Shown: positions 6,070-18,200, counted from the stretch's first letter. The stretch is 64,000 bases of DNA from Paenibacillus glacialis (GCF_001637205.1 NZ_LVJH01000002.1:310001-374000); one strand, 5' to 3'. Notes: generated by a model from the sequence alone, not told the origin. Translations and numbers: made by a program.

Positions 6070-8286
6070 TTAAGCCTGATCCTTTCGAGGGTTCCTCATC
6101 GTAAGTCCGACGCGGCCCTTTTTCTCATCTATATTTAGTACCCATACCGTCACATTATCACCAACAGAAACAATGTCCATAGGATGTTTAACATAACCGT
6201 TACTTAGCTGTGAGATGTGTACTAACCCATCATTCTTGATCCCAATATCCACGAAGGCTCCAAAGTCAATGACATTGCGAACAGTCCCTTGCATCTCCAT
6301 ACCCGGTGCTAAATCTTCCATCTTCAACACATCTGTACGGAAGATTGGGAGAGGAAGTTCCTCACGAGGATCGCGTCCAGGACGTTGTAAGCTCTCCAAT
6401 ATGTCGCGTAACGTTGGTACGCCTACATCCAATTTGGTCGCCAAATTCTCAACATCTTGTTGCTCCAGAATGTGACTGAGTTCTTGACTCCCCAACTTCT
6501 CTAGTCCGACATTTAACTCACGGAAAATGCGATCTACGACAGCATAGGACTCTGGGTGAATCGGAGTGCTATCAAGCAAATCTTTACCTTCTGAAATTCT
6601 CATGAATCCAATACATTGCTCATACGTCTTTGCCCCTAAACGTGGAACCTTTTGCAATTGTTTACGGGTAACGAACTTACCGTTCTCCTCACGAAACTTC
6701 ACGATATTCTTGGCCGTTGTCGCATTTACACCTGCTACATAAGATAATAGTGATGGTGAAGCCGTATTAACATCAACACCAACATGGTTAACTGCCGATT
6801 CAACAACTGCCTTAAGGCTCTCTTCCAAGTGTTTCGGACTCACATCATGCTGATATTGACCAACACCAATCGCTTTCGGCTCAATCTTAACTAACTCAGC
6901 CAATGGATCCTGAATACGACGGGCAATAGATACGGCACTACGCTCAGCAACATCCAGATCAGGGAATTCTTCTGCTGCTAACTTGGAAGCAGAATATACA
7001 CTTGCGCCTGCTTCATTGACGATAAGATATGCAAGCTCTTTATCGTTCAAATCGCTAATGATTTCAGCGACGAATTGTTCCGTCTCTCTAGAAGCCGTTC
7101 CATTTCCAATGACTATCAATTGAATCTTATACTTAGTAATCAATTCTTGGAATTTCTCCGATGCTTCCCTCTTTTTATTATGTGGAGGCGTTGGATAAGT
7201 AACAGCCACTTCAAGAAGCTTACCTGTATCATCTACTACCGCAAGCTTACATCCTGTACGGAAGGCAGGATCTACACCCAATACGCAACGCCCCTTCACT
7301 GGCGGCTGTAAGAGCAAGCTACGCAAGTTGCCTGAGAAGATAGAAATCGCTTGATTCTCACCCTTCTCCGTCAATTCGGCACGAATTTCTCGCTCAATAG
7401 ACGGTGCTATAAGACGCTTATATGCATCTTCAACAACGGATTCCAGTACTTTTTTCACAACAGAATCACCCTTGATTACCTGGGAGCCCATATAGGAATG
7501 AATAGAATCTACAGGTACATCGAGACCGACTTTAAGTACGTTCTCTCTTTCACCACGGTTAATGGCCAGAATGCGGTGAGGAGGCATCTTCTTAGCCAGT
7601 TCTTTGTAACTATAGTAGTTCTCGTAAACCGACTCTTGTTCCTTATCCTTTGCTTCGGAATCCAACAATCCATGGTCCAGCGTATATCTGCGTACCCAAG
7701 CACGAATCACAGCTTCATCTGCTATATTCTCCGCAAGAATATCCATAGCTCCTTGAATCGCATCCTCAGGTGAATTCACCCCATGTTCAGCATTCACATA
7801 TGACGCGGCCTCACCGCTTAAATCTCCTTGTTTCGGCTGATCCCATATCCAATTCGCCAAAGGCTCCAAACCCTTTTCTTTCGCCATACTTGCACGGGTT
7901 TTGCGCTTTTGCCGATATGGACGATATAGATCTTCCACTTCTTGCAATTTGATCGCTTGTACAATAGATGCCTTTAATTCAACCGTAAGTTTCCCTTGCT
8001 CATTAATAATTCGAATGACTTCCCGCTTACGTTCTTCCAAGTTCCGCAAGTAGCCTACACGTTCTTCAATATCTCTTAGTTGATTCTCATCAAGTTCCCC
8101 CGTCATCTCTTTACGATAACGAGCAATAAATGGAATCGTATTCCCCTCATCCAATAATCCTACTGTTGTACGAATTTGCTTCAACGAGATGTTCAATTCT
8201 TTAGCGGTCTGCTTAACAATACGTTCTTGTTCTTCTGCCTTCATCTCAACTTCATTTATCTCTACAACTGCTTCTGGTTCTGACAA
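6070..8286 (-). CDS. tex: Tex family transcription/RNA-binding protein (YdcI-like)
   Basis: It is about 738 residues, the normal Tex length. It has the N-terminal Tex helical region (including IPFIARYRKEMTGELDE), a YqgF/RNase H-like domain starting with GVDPAFRTGCKLAVVDD, a helix-hairpin-helix segment (ASPSLLSYVAGVNATTAKNI), and a C-terminal S1 domain (GTVRNVIDFGAFVDIGIKND, HISQLSN). Tex is a cytoplasmic nucleic-acid-binding protein implicated in transcription; its exact role is unsettled. The start is taken as TTG 8286, six bases after GAGGG; an in-frame TTG at 8304 lacks a site. The gene is convergent with cmpA. Confidence 0.93.
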   Translation of the reverse strand: MSEPEAVVEINEVEMKAEEQERIVKQTAKELNISLKQIRTTVGLLDEGNTIPFIARYRKEMTGELDENQLRDIEERVGYLRNLEERKREVIRIINEQGKLTVELKASIVQAIKLQEVEDLYRPYRQKRKTRASMAKEKGLEPLANWIWDQPKQGDLSGEAASYVNAEHGVNSPEDAIQGAMDILAENIADEAVIRAWVRRYTLDHGLLDSEAKDKEQESVYENYYSYKELAKKMPPHRILAINRGERENVLKVGLDVPVDSIHSYMGSQVIKGDSVVKKVLESVVEDAYKRLIAPSIEREIRAELTEKGENQAISIFSGNLRSLLLQPPVKGRCVLGVDPAFRTGCKLAVVDDTGKLLEVAVTYPTPPHNKKREASEKFQELITKYKIQLIVIGNGTASRETEQFVAEIISDLNDKELAYLIVNEAGASVYSASKLAAEEFPDLDVAERSAVSIARRIQDPLAELVKIEPKAIGVGQYQHDVSPKHLEESLKAVVESAVNHVGVDVNTASPSLLSYVAGVNATTAKNIVKFREENGKFVTRKQLQKVPRLGAKTYEQCIGFMRISEGKDLLDSTPIHPESYAVVDRIFRELNVGLEKLGSQELSHILEQQDVENLATKLDVGVPTLRDILESLQRPGRDPREELPLPIFRTDVLKMEDLAPGMEMQGTVRNVIDFGAFVDIGIKNDGLVHISQLSNGYVKHPMDIVSVGDNVTVWVLNIDEKKGRVGLTMRNPRKDQA

Positions 8287-8461
8287 TGATATCCCTCTTT
8301 CCAACTTAGCTATATAACCCTATTATCACAAACTTTCGAGTATATTTCCAGCTTACCCACTATCAGTGCCTTGACCTACCGCAGAATTGATATGAAGGAA
8401 GTAGCCTTAGTTGTAGTTTCTTTGTCTGTTCTGGTTCATCACTAACCAAAGAAATCAGGAA

Positions 8462-8485
8462 AGGCGCACCCTTAGGTACGCCTTG
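8462..8485 (-). terminator. Terminator after ndoA
   Basis: On the minus strand AAGGCGTACC, TAAG, GGTGCGCCTT form a compact hairpin, placed 34 bases after the EndoA stop. The following tract is only moderately T-rich. Confidence 0.6.
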
Positions 8486-8518
8486 TTTCCCACTATAATA
8501 TAAACCAAAGATAATCCT

Positions 8519-8869
8519 TCAAAAATCAATTAAGCTTAAAGAGATTAGCAAAGCTTCATCAACCTTTTTCATGGTTTCCTCATCAAGATGAGTAATCTTA
8601 TCTGTTAGTCTTTGTTTGTCAATCGTCCGAACTTGCTCCAGCAAAATGACAGAATCACGGTCGAATCCATGAGAGATTGCATCAATCTCAACATGGGTAG
8701 GAAGCTTCGCTTTTTGAATCTGTGCGGTAATCGCTGCTACAATTACCGTAGGACTGAAACGATTACCAATGTCATTCTGGATGATCAAAACCGGCCTAAC
8801 CCCGCCCTGTTCAGAACCTACAACAGGTGAAAGGTCCGCGAAAAACACATCACCGCGTTTAACAATCAA
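8519..8869 (-). CDS. ndoA: Endoribonuclease toxin EndoA (MazF/PemK family)
   Basis: The 116-residue protein begins [20 protein letters not shown] and has the MazF core [12 protein letters not shown], plus [10 protein letters not shown] and [14 protein letters not shown]. This is essentially the Bacillus EndoA sequence; that enzyme cuts mRNA at UACAU sites. Three bases separate it from the upstream antitoxin gene, the standard toxin-antitoxin operon arrangement. In Bacilli this pair is chromosomal and conserved next to alr, as here, so it is core rather than a mobile cassette. Confidence 0.95.
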   Translation of the reverse strand: MIVKRGDVFFADLSPVVGSEQGGVRPVLIIQNDIGNRFSPTVIVAAITAQIQKAKLPTHVEIDAISHGFDRDSVILLEQVRTIDKQRLTDKITHLDEETMKKVDEALLISLSLIDF

Positions 8870-8872
8870 TGT

Positions 8873-9172
8873 TTACACCCCGCTTACTGAGCGGCCTAAA
8901 GTGCTGTCCGCATCTTCCTCTGCGTGGAAAGCCTCAGACGCCATGGTCAAGTTAATCTTTGCCATTTCCATGTAGCCACGTTGCATGGACTCACGGATGT
9001 ATCTCTTCTTCCGTTCCGTCAAATACAGTTTCATGGCTTGCCTTATGAGTTCACTACGATTGGAATTCTCCAGCGCGACGATCCCGTCCACTTCCTGCAA
9101 AAGATGATCTGGTAAACTGATCATGATTCTCTTTGTGTTCTGCAAATTAGCCACCTTCTCTTCCACCCCCAC
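8873..9172 (-). CDS. ndoAI: Antitoxin EndoAI (ribbon-helix-helix)
   Basis: The 99-residue product has an N-terminal ribbon-helix-helix (RIMISLPDHLLQEVD, NRSELIRQAMKLYL) and the conserved MQRGYMEMAKINL segment that binds EndoA. The start is a GTG; several GTG codons lie close together (from 9172) behind GGGGGTGG, so the exact first codon is uncertain by a few residues. It neutralises EndoA and probably represses its own operon. It lies between alr and ndoA as in B. subtilis. Confidence 0.92.
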   Translation of the reverse strand: MGVEEKVANLQNTKRIMISLPDHLLQEVDGIVALENSNRSELIRQAMKLYLTERKKRYIRESMQRGYMEMAKINLTMASEAFHAEEDADSTLGRSVSGV

Positions 9173-9382
9173 AACACCTTATCACCTGAGCACCAGTATA
9201 GCTTAATTCAAGGGAAATTATACAAAGGAATATATATGCCGATCGTATATCATGTATGCTACATTCCATTATAAACTACAATCAGCATTTACGTAAGACA
9301 ATCTCTCACATTCAAATTACAATATGAAATCTTATCTTATTATCCTATGTCCCCATTAAATTGCCAATTGGTGATCTTATCC

Positions 9383-10567
9383 TTAAATCATTAAGGGATT
9401 GACTACGTGTTGAAGGACCCCACCTTGAATATAGTGGCGTGGCACCCTTGCGGCTAACATACAAATCACTTCGTAAGGGATGGTACCTAGCTTGGATGCC
9501 AACTCATCTGCTGTGATACAATCACCAGACTGTTGGCCGATGAGGACAACCTCTTCACCCACTTGAATTTCTTTTGCTTCTTCAGCAAAAGTTTGCATTG
9601 ATACCATACACTGGTCCATACAGATTGTTCCGACGACAGGAATGCGGCGTCCGCGTATCAGTACTTCTGCTTTACCACTCAGCATACGGGAAAATCCATC
9701 AGCATAACCGATTGGAAGTGTCGCGATAACTTCGTTATCTTCCGTCACGTATTTGCTACCGTAGCTAATTCCAGCTTGAGGAGGAAGCGTCTTAACATAT
9801 ACTGTTTGCGTCTTCAGCGTCAATACCGGGGTCAATACAATCTTCTTAGTATTCACTTCATCTGACGGATAGAGACCGTACAAACTGATGCCTATACGCA
9901 CCATATTATGAGATATGTGTGGCGTGTCGATTGCAGTCGCACTGTTGCCCGTATGTATAATGGGGATATGATAACCCTTCTCCCCTAGTGCGTCAGCAAC
10001 ACATAGAAATCGTCGGTACTGCTCCAGTGTATAGCTTTTATCTTCTTCATCTGCCTTGGCAAAATGAGTAAACAACCCTTCAACTTGAATTCCTGGGATC
10101 GAGAAAGCCTTGTCGATAAAAGATAGAGCTTCATCATCAGGGAACAGTCCAAGCCGCCCCATTCCACTGTCGATCTTGATGTGTACTTTTAAAGGTTTAA
10201 CAGTACTTTGCACAGGCAATTGGCTCATAACATCAAGCACTTCTTGAGTAAACAGAGTTACCGTTATGTCATTCTCCCAAGCCACCTGAATAGCTTCAGG
10301 TGGTGTATACCCCAGAACTAGAACTGGGAGCTCTATACCTGCTCTGCGAAGCTCTAACGCTTCGTCCAAGAAAGCAACACTCAGATAGTCAGCACCCACT
10401 TTCTCCATCTCTTGGGCTACTTTCACAGCGCCATGTCCATAAGCATTGGCCTTTACACAAGCTAAAATCATCATATCTTGTGGTAATGCCGAGCGGAAAA
10501 CGTGATAATTTGAACGTAGATGATCCAAATTAACCTCCGCTATTGTTGGTCGATAGTTTACTTGCAA
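9383..10567 (-). CDS. alr: Alanine racemase
   Basis: This PLP enzyme of 394 residues supplies D-alanine for peptidoglycan and for spore physiology. The PLP lysine is in VKANAYGHG at residue 39. The second catalytic base is the Tyr of GISYGSKYV, and the C-terminal CMDQCMV motif is intact. The context (ydcC upstream, antitoxin-toxin downstream, all leftward) is conserved in Bacillales and supports assignment to Alr rather than another fold-III racemase. About 200 bases separate it from ndoAI, so separate transcription is possible. Confidence 0.96.
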   Translation of the reverse strand: MQVNYRPTIAEVNLDHLRSNYHVFRSALPQDMMILACVKANAYGHGAVKVAQEMEKVGADYLSVAFLDEALELRRAGIELPVLVLGYTPPEAIQVAWENDITVTLFTQEVLDVMSQLPVQSTVKPLKVHIKIDSGMGRLGLFPDDEALSFIDKAFSIPGIQVEGLFTHFAKADEEDKSYTLEQYRRFLCVADALGEKGYHIPIIHTGNSATAIDTPHISHNMVRIGISLYGLYPSDEVNTKKIVLTPVLTLKTQTVYVKTLPPQAGISYGSKYVTEDNEVIATLPIGYADGFSRMLSGKAEVLIRGRRIPVVGTICMDQCMVSMQTFAEEAKEIQVGEEVVLIGQQSGDCITADELASKLGTIPYEVICMLAARVPRHYIQGGVLQHVVNPLMI

Positions 10568-10796
10568 TTCCAGTCACCTTCTCTGAAGTTTGAACAATCA
10601 TCATTAGTTGTTTGTATTAAACTAATCGTAATGTTCTGGAAGGCGTCTGTCAATTATCCTTAAGGTATCTTGGTATAGTCATTTACCCGTAACTCCACAA
10701 CTTACAAGCATAAAGGCTGTGCCGTCCCTTGGCGGCATAGCGACGTTTAGCGTTGAAATATAAGTGTTAGTATAAGAGTGAAACATATGCTTTCTT

Positions 10797-10847
10797 ATAT
10801 GACGGATTGTCAAGCCCTGTCGCACTTGGCTTGACAATCCGTCATAT
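10797..10847. repeat. Perfect 20-bp inverted repeat between ydcC and alr
   Basis: The arm ATATGACGGATTGTCAAGCC at 10797-10816 is perfectly complementary to 10828-10847, with an 11-base loop. It has no poly-T tail on either strand, so it is not a typical terminator. Confidence 0.7.
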
Positions 10848-10858
10848 TTACAAGAAAA

Positions 10859-10912
10859 GACGGATGTCCATTATTGTAGAGGGAGAGTACCCCACAATAA
10901 AGCCCATCCGTC
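10859..10912 (-). terminator. Probable terminator of the ydcC-like gene
   Basis: GACGGATG and CATCCGTC form the outer stem, with an inner TTATTGT/ACAATAA stem. On the minus strand it follows the stop codon by about eight bases and ends in TTTTCTT. It shares the GACGGAT word with the neighbouring inverted repeat. Confidence 0.65.
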
Positions 10913-10920
10913 TACAACCA

Positions 10921-12015
10921 TTATTTACCCGTTTGTTCGGCTAAAGACGCTGCAACATTCATCATTTCACTAACTGGAAGATTAGCACTCGTAATTCGGA
11001 ACTCAATTCCATCATCCATCCATGTTAATGTCTGCTGCTTATCATGATCCCCAGTCAATAGCCCCACCGTAAACCCTAGATCAATCACAGAACCTGGTGC
11101 AAGTGAGACCGCACGATCAAGAGGCCGTGCTTCCATCACGGTATATTGGTACGTACCATCATAACGTAATACGACCGCATGATCTTTACTATTCGCTATT
11201 GCAGTCGTATCGTTCTTCACAACACCTTCCGGAGTATAGTCTGGTTCGATGACACCGAAGCTTCCTAATTCTTTCTTAACTGGCTCAGGCTGTGCTCCCT
11301 CGGACAAGTCTGTTACGATTTCATTCCCAGACTCATCCACTTCAGCAATCGTTCCGACAGACTCACCCATCGCTGTCATGTTACGTTGCATATCAAATGA
11401 ATCTTTATCGAATTTGGCATTGAAATCAAACTCATTAAATTTCACTTCAACAACAACATTTGCTTCGGAATCCGACACCTGTACCTGCTTCGGCGCATAA
11501 CTATCTTTATTCAGCCAAATCTTTTGCCTGACAAGAGATTGACTATGATAATTCGCTGCAACATCAAATACATAGCTTTCTTTGTCATCTACGAACTGGC
11601 GGGTATTATCCGTGAGAATACCTCTGACCAGCGTCTGATACAAATACACCTGACCTTGATTCTCCGGCCAATCACTTTGGAATCTAAAGCTTTTGTTCAG
11701 GCTTGGAGTAAGAACGAATACCCCATCATCATTACGTAAAACAATTTGCGTGATATCCTTCTGAGCATTCTTTAGGCTAATTCGATAATACGAAGGATTC
11801 TGATACCATACCTCCACATCGTACTGCTGCGGCTTCTCGCCTGTGTATAGCGTCATGTTCCCTTTACCTTTGTAAGATCCATCCTTGCTTTGTAACTTGT
11901 CGACCACGTTGTTTAAGTCTTTCACGACGGAGGCGGCATCCTTCTTTCCACCGCAACCTGCCAACACGACGGTAACGCATAACACCAAAGCAAGCACCCA
12001 TGATATCCGGCGCAT
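10921..12015 (-). CDS. Sporulation/germination-type lipoprotein, YdcC/GerS-like
   Basis: The lipoprotein signal ends in the lipobox VLAGC, after a 16-residue hydrophobic core. The mature part looks like a LolA-type beta-sandwich (VEVWYQNPSYYRISL, LRNDDGVFVLTP, VRQKIWLNKDSYAPKQV) followed by a C-terminal extension with IEFRITSANLP. This matches B. subtilis YdcC, which lies beside alr and is regarded as a sporulation protein; GerS of Clostridioides is a distant relative. It should be anchored on the outer face of the membrane. The ATG at 12015 sits six bases after AAAGGGGATG. It leads the alr-ndoAI-ndoA group but is separated from alr by hairpins. Confidence 0.8.
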   Translation of the reverse strand: MRRISWVLALVLCVTVVLAGCGGKKDAASVVKDLNNVVDKLQSKDGSYKGKGNMTLYTGEKPQQYDVEVWYQNPSYYRISLKNAQKDITQIVLRNDDGVFVLTPSLNKSFRFQSDWPENQGQVYLYQTLVRGILTDNTRQFVDDKESYVFDVAANYHSQSLVRQKIWLNKDSYAPKQVQVSDSEANVVVEVKFNEFDFNAKFDKDSFDMQRNMTAMGESVGTIAEVDESGNEIVTDLSEGAQPEPVKKELGSFGVIEPDYTPEGVVKNDTTAIANSKDHAVVLRYDGTYQYTVMEARPLDRAVSLAPGSVIDLGFTVGLLTGDHDKQQTLTWMDDGIEFRITSANLPVSEMMNVAASLAEQTGK

Positions 12016-12218
12016 GACATCATCCCCTTTATCCACATGTATTGAATTGATTAGTACATGTCTATGAGGGACTTGGTCACAATATGCAGACTAGCTTGAC
12101 AAGCTTGAAAAATCGATCGTACATAGCTCTTGTGACAGATGAAAGAACCGCGTGTGAATGACCTCTCTCGTGTAAGCCAATGAATGCTTAGTGAAAAGTC
12201 TACGTCTTCTGAACAAGA

Positions 12219-12252
12219 AGAAGCTTAGTGAGAATATCCCACCAAGCTTCTC
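12219..12252 (-). terminator. Terminator of the SLH surface-protein gene
   Basis: On the minus strand GAGAAGCTTGGTGGGA and TCTCACTAAGCTTCTTC form a hairpin followed by TTGTTC, about 20 bases after the stop codon. Confidence 0.7.
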
Positions 12253-12273
12253 TAGCACACTAAATTATACGAT

Positions 12274-15200
12274 TTACTTATTCAATAATACGTATAGCAT
12301 TTTCGCGATTTCAGCGCGAGTTACACTACCTTGTGGATCAAATGTATTGTTTCCTTTTCCATTCATCAGTCCGGATTCATTCACTTGGGATACGGCCTCC
12401 CTGGCCCACGCAGACACATCGCCCATGTCAGCAAATGTAAGGTTAGAAGATCCTCTGCGTGATTGTTTCATATACTCTGACATTTTCATCAGAATCACTG
12501 CCGCTTCCTCACGACTGATCGTATCCTTTGGACGGAATTTCCCGCCATCTTCTTGGATCAGCCCCAATTTAGCCGCTTGCGTTACAGCATCTGCATAGTA
12601 AGCATTCATAGGCACATCCGAGAATGAATGTTCTACGACCTTCGTATCCAGTCCCAATGCACGTACAGCCAGTGTAACAAAGTCGGCTCTCGTTACGTTC
12701 AGCTTAGGGCTATAGTGATTCTCATCCGTACCGTTAATGATATGTTTCGCTGTGAGCTTGCCGATATAATCAGCTGCCCAACTTCCCAACACATCAGCAA
12801 ACTCCTTGTGGTACTCTAATACTGTAAATGATGAGAAATGATTCGTAGTAAAGGTAACCGTGTTGCCATTAAAGATGCCACCCATATATTCGGGCTTCGC
12901 ACCGTTTAAGTAATATACTCCCGCATAGTCGGTGTTCAGTGAATGATTAGTCCTCGCTCTTTCAACCGTAACCGGACCCGTCAATTCAAGGATTTGCGTC
13001 TCCGTCTGTCCCTTGATTGTAACCATGCTGAGCGTATATACCAGACCTGATAATGTATATTCCTTGTTGCTACCAATAGACTGGCTAATGGCGTTCTGCA
13101 TGGAAGTATTCATCGTCGTATCCATCCGGAGTACAAGTAGATCCGCATCGTTTAGATGTTCCGGTAGTGAAGCAGCAGACAGTGTCACAGTCAATTCCGG
13201 TGCAACAATAATAATAGATAGGTTGTTGTTCTTCGCTTTTTGAACGCTGGTAGCAGGTAGATGAATTACAGGTACTATCCCTTGACCAAGCTTATTATTC
13301 AGCGTAATCACAACTTTACCATTCACGGCACCTGTAATAGCCTTATCCAGAACAGCTTCTTCTATTTTATAAATTCCGTCCGCATCTGGAGTAATGGTAA
13401 TTTTCCCTTGAGCTGTTTCTGTCGTTGGTGGCATTGGTGTAGGAGTTGTCCCGGTTCCCTGATTAGGCGATCCGTTATTACCACCCGTATCACTTCCTCC
13501 GCCAGGAACTTCTGGATGTTCTCCTTCGTCAGCTGCTCCGGTATAGAAGCCCCAAATATCTGAGCGCGTACTTCCACTGTTCTGATCTTCAGCCTTTGTA
13601 TACCATTGCTGATAACTGTTCGGGCTTAAGTTCGTCCAGTTCACAGAAGCCTGAACACCACTCTTCACTTTCTCCTTCGAACCGATTAGTTCATCGGTAT
13701 AGACCTTCACGCTAATATAGTCAGTCGCAACACGTTTGGTCTTCGGTTGTAAATCGAGATCTAACGTAAATTCGTCTTTATTCGGATTCGTAAGTGGATC
13801 ATAGAAATTATAGTCGTCCAAATGTGGTGAGTACGTCTTGATATGAAGCTTATTGTTCTTCATATCGAACTGCATCAGACGGATATATCCAAGTCCGCCT
13901 TCCGGTGCTCCTTGATAATCAGCAAGCATCTGGAACACTTTACGATCTGTTACGCCGTCACCGTTATCATCCAGCTCGTCCACTTTCAACTGAGCATCAT
14001 GATAATGTCCAGACAATGTAGCAAACACGTTCTTATTCGGTTTAACTACTTTTTCAAAAATTTTGTCAGCAATAGGCGCCCTGTTATTCGATACGAGCAT
14101 ATATTCATGCAGACTAAGAATCGCTTTACGTTCAGGATATTTAGCAACGACCTCATTCATCCAGTCGATTTCCTTGTCTCCAAGTCCCCAGCCCATGTAG
14201 ACGATAATAAAATCATTGCCGTTAGATGACACTAGATCATAGTGTCCACGGTTGTTTTCATAGGAACCTGCGAATGTTAAGTTGTTCTTAAAACGATCTT
14301 CACCGAAATACTGTTGGAACTTCGTATAGTCATTATCCTGATGACCTACGTCATGATTACCTGCCAGAACGCCGTAAGGAATCTGAGCGTCTTCAAGTAC
14401 CTTCATATCCTTGTCAGCTTCTAACCACTGATACTCCTGATATGACTTATCCACGACGTCACCTGTATGAATGACATATTTGATATTCATCTTTTCTTTT
14501 TGATCAACAACCCAGTTCACAATCTTCTCATAAATCTTCGGATAGCTTTGGGAATAGTATTGGGTATCAGACATCCATACGAATGAGAAATCATAAGGAT
14601 CCTGTGTTTCCGGCATTGGTTTATTCGTAGTTGCCGTGGTATCCGCTGCCTGTATGGCAATCTCATCTTGCACCATAACCTGAATGATCTGAGCGTTTGC
14701 ATAATCCCCTGCATTCACGACTGCCTTTAATTCAAAATCTTCTGTACCTGCAATTATATGATCAAGCTGTACCCATTTGTTCGATGAGGGGCTCCATGCA
14801 TACAGACTGACTTTGCGACCTTCTAGAGATTTACCCTTCCAATTGATCTCCACTCGATCCGTTTGTTTCACGGATGAGTCTAACTTCACTTCAAAGCGCT
14901 GGTATGGGAATTTCTCTACGGAATCATTAATGAGATACTCACCATCTACTGCGCTAATCTTCTTATATTCATCAGGGCTAAGTGCCTTTTCACCAGCCGG
15001 AACCATTTCCTTCGGAGGTTCAGTCACCGATGCGTTGGTGTACCCGGTAAATCCTTCTGCGCGGTTGCCGTCATATTTAAATCCTTTGTAGAATAAGACA
15101 TCCATTAAATCGCTCGTCGGATCCTGAACTTTCACTGTAAGTTTAGCGTTGCTACCAACATTGTTTTGTCCAAGTGTTGGACTAATCAGTTGAGGTGCTA

Positions 15201-18200
15201 GTGGATTCTCATCCGGTACGTTAAAGTTCACATTCACTTTCGCGACGTTCCCTACTTTGTCCGTTGCATTGATTAATAATTTATGCGTTCCACCAACCAT
15301 CTGACCGGATGAAGTTGTGTAAGGAAGTTCAATAATCTTATCGTCAAGTTTCACTTCAACCGTATCTACACCTGCAAAGGCATCTTCAATGATTGCATCC
15401 AGTGTCATAGCACCACGATATTCTTTGCCTTCTTCAACCGATGGCTTAATGGTAGGTGCGGTATTATCCACGATTACTTTAGAAGTAACCTCATGTAACC
15501 CACTCATCAACGATATCTCATGCGGACCATCCGCAACCGTTGTTGTATCCCATGAATAGGCTTTGGAATTCACCTGATTCGCCTTTAAGTCGAATCGGAA
15601 ACCGATGGATTCAGCCCGGCCCACCGAATCTCCCATTTTGATCTGCTTGTCTTTCTCAGCATAGGCCGCATCCCAGATTTCAGTGCCATCCGCAAGTAAC
15701 AGTCTTACATTCTTAATCTCGAAGTCATCCTTATTCTCTTCTGGACGCTTATCGAATGGTGATGACTTGGAACCTGCCCGAACGTAAATCACATTATCAT
15801 TACCGATCTTGAAACGATCGGCACTGATCGGGAAAGAGAGTGTCGTGTAGGACGTAATCGGATCCATAAACGTGTATAGAATCGTCTTATCTTCCTCGTC
15901 AGAGGGTCCCATCGTTACTGCATTTTTGAAGTAATAATTAACATTGGTCACATCGAAAACAAAATAAGCATCATTCTCAAGTTCGGAGAACAAGTTCGCC
16001 TCCGGTAGCGACTTACCATCAATGTTCAGCTTCAACGCATCGTTACCTGCGACTTGAGCTGTTCCTTTAATCGTATGCTTGCCTTTAACAATGTCATTGT
16101 CCTTCACATTAAGTCGAAGTGCTGACTGATCTGGTCCGCCTGTAATGGACACTCTTACAACGTCCGACGTCGTCTCATTCATGCCATCGGAAACTACGAA
16201 ATAATAGTCAATGTAACCTCTTCCGATCAGATCAGCAGAAGAAATCTTATAGTGATACATCGTATCATTGAAGTCTTCTGACAGATTGTGCCTAACATAT
16301 TCCACTTGTTTGTCAGAACGAATATAGACTTCGACCGATGTCACTGCACGGTTATCCTTGGCATCTGCTTTTAGTTCTAAGCTATTCGCCTGATTAATCG
16401 CTTGTACACCTGTCAAATCCTGCACTGTTGGAGCTATATTATCTTTCTCCACATGAACGGGTTCTGCAGGAACCTGAGTAGCTATAAGCGTTCCTGGTGT
16501 AGGTGCTAAAGTACCTGAGCTCGCCTTAATCATAACGGTACTTCCATTTACCGGATAAGCATATACTAGAGCTTTATCTTCTTTCGTCTCATCACCTTTT
16601 GTACCACCTTCATATACTGTATCCGCATCGTAATAAGCTGCAGATATTTCTTTACCTGTATTCGTTTTAATTACGATCGCACGTCTGCCAGAATTGGCCA
16701 TTCCATCACTCTGAATCGTGAATAACGTTTGATCCTCAATCAGGTTTGTATTATGAAATTTATTAAAATCATTCGTTGTATATGTTAGATTGACACTGTT
16801 CTTGATCCACATTATAACGGATTGTTTGGAAGGGATCTCAAAGTTCTCCTTCGTGGATGGCCATACCACATCGCTGGCTATGCCATTGTCTGGATAACGA
16901 TAATAAAGCTTGTAGTTCTTGAAATTGATCGGCTGATCGGTGTTGTTATATACCTCAACAAACTCATAAGCGTCTGATGAAGTCGTAGGAACGTTTGTAG
17001 TATTCGGTACAAGTTCCGTAATCAACAATGCGGGTGCCTTAGTCGAGTCAAAGACAGGCATGTTTACTTGTGAGGAATAAGCCTTCTCTGTGGTCTGAAC
17101 TTGGATTCTATAGTCAAGGCTTTCTTCTGTAAGTACAGATGCTGGAATCGTCGCTGTATAGTCTCCTGTATTTTTCGTATCCACCATCGTTGCCGATGTA
17201 TATCTGGTCTGCGACGGTGTTTTGTACAGAAGCAGTACAGGGTTCTTCGTCCCGTCAGCATTCATACCCGGATTCACAACCTGTGCTGTAATCTCAAGGT
17301 CCTTAACATCTACAGATGTAGCAGGTGTATGTGTGATTACTGCCTTATTGTTGTCTTCAACTATCACTGGTGTGATCTGATCAGGATCGATCACTCCTGG
17401 TGTTGCAGGTTTAAGCCCAGAATGACTCATAACAACCATGTTCGTACTTCCAATGGCGGGATGCTTAAAGAAAATACCCTGATTCACTTTGACATGTGCC
17501 GCCTCATAGGCTGCAGTAACAATCGGATTGCCGTTAATGTCTTTAATCACCAGAGTTCTGGAGCTAGTATTAGCCATGCCGGTTCCACCAAGAATGCGGA
17601 ACAAATTCTTCCCTTCTTCGAGTGAGGATCCAGCATAGTTTTGATTAAAACGGTCTATTTCCTCCCCATTATTGCTTCCGTTCATAATCCAGAACACAAC
17701 TGGAGTATGAGCTGGAATGATCATGTCTTTGTCAACAACAGGAGTCCACGTGTCCTTACCATTGTAAAAGAAAGAATAATTCTTAAAGTTCAGATCATGA
17801 TCCGTATTGTTATAGACTTCTACGTACTCGTAACCATCTGTACTTATTCCTGGAAGATTGATTGTATCTGGAACCATCTCGGTAATCAGCAGTGGCGGAA
17901 TTTGCGGTACAGCAACATTTAGTAGATTATCTTGATTGACCTGATTAGCCTCGATGCCTACCGAATATGTAGTAGATAGAATAGGCTTGGATTCTTCATC
18001 TAGAGCAGTAATCGAATACTTCAATTCATTGCCTAATATCTCTGCACCTGGGATGGTAGCTATGTAGGTATCTGCCTGTGTTCCTTCCGGTGTTAATGGA
18101 ATTGACATCTCATCTTTACCATCAATTGAATACTGTATATGGCCTGTCCACGGTTGTGTATCACCGTTAATAACAGCTCTTACTGTGAAATCCTGAAGTT

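Noticed and set aside
8519-9172. The MazEF-type pair as a mobile defence module
   Set aside because: Its position between alr and tex is the conserved chromosomal arrangement of EndoA/EndoAI in Bacillales, so it is not accessory.
16800-17922. Long plus-strand frames antisense to the SLH protein (for example 17101-17625)
   Set aside because: The minus frame is a continuous 2058-codon domain-bearing gene; the antisense frames are Cys/Arg-rich shadows.
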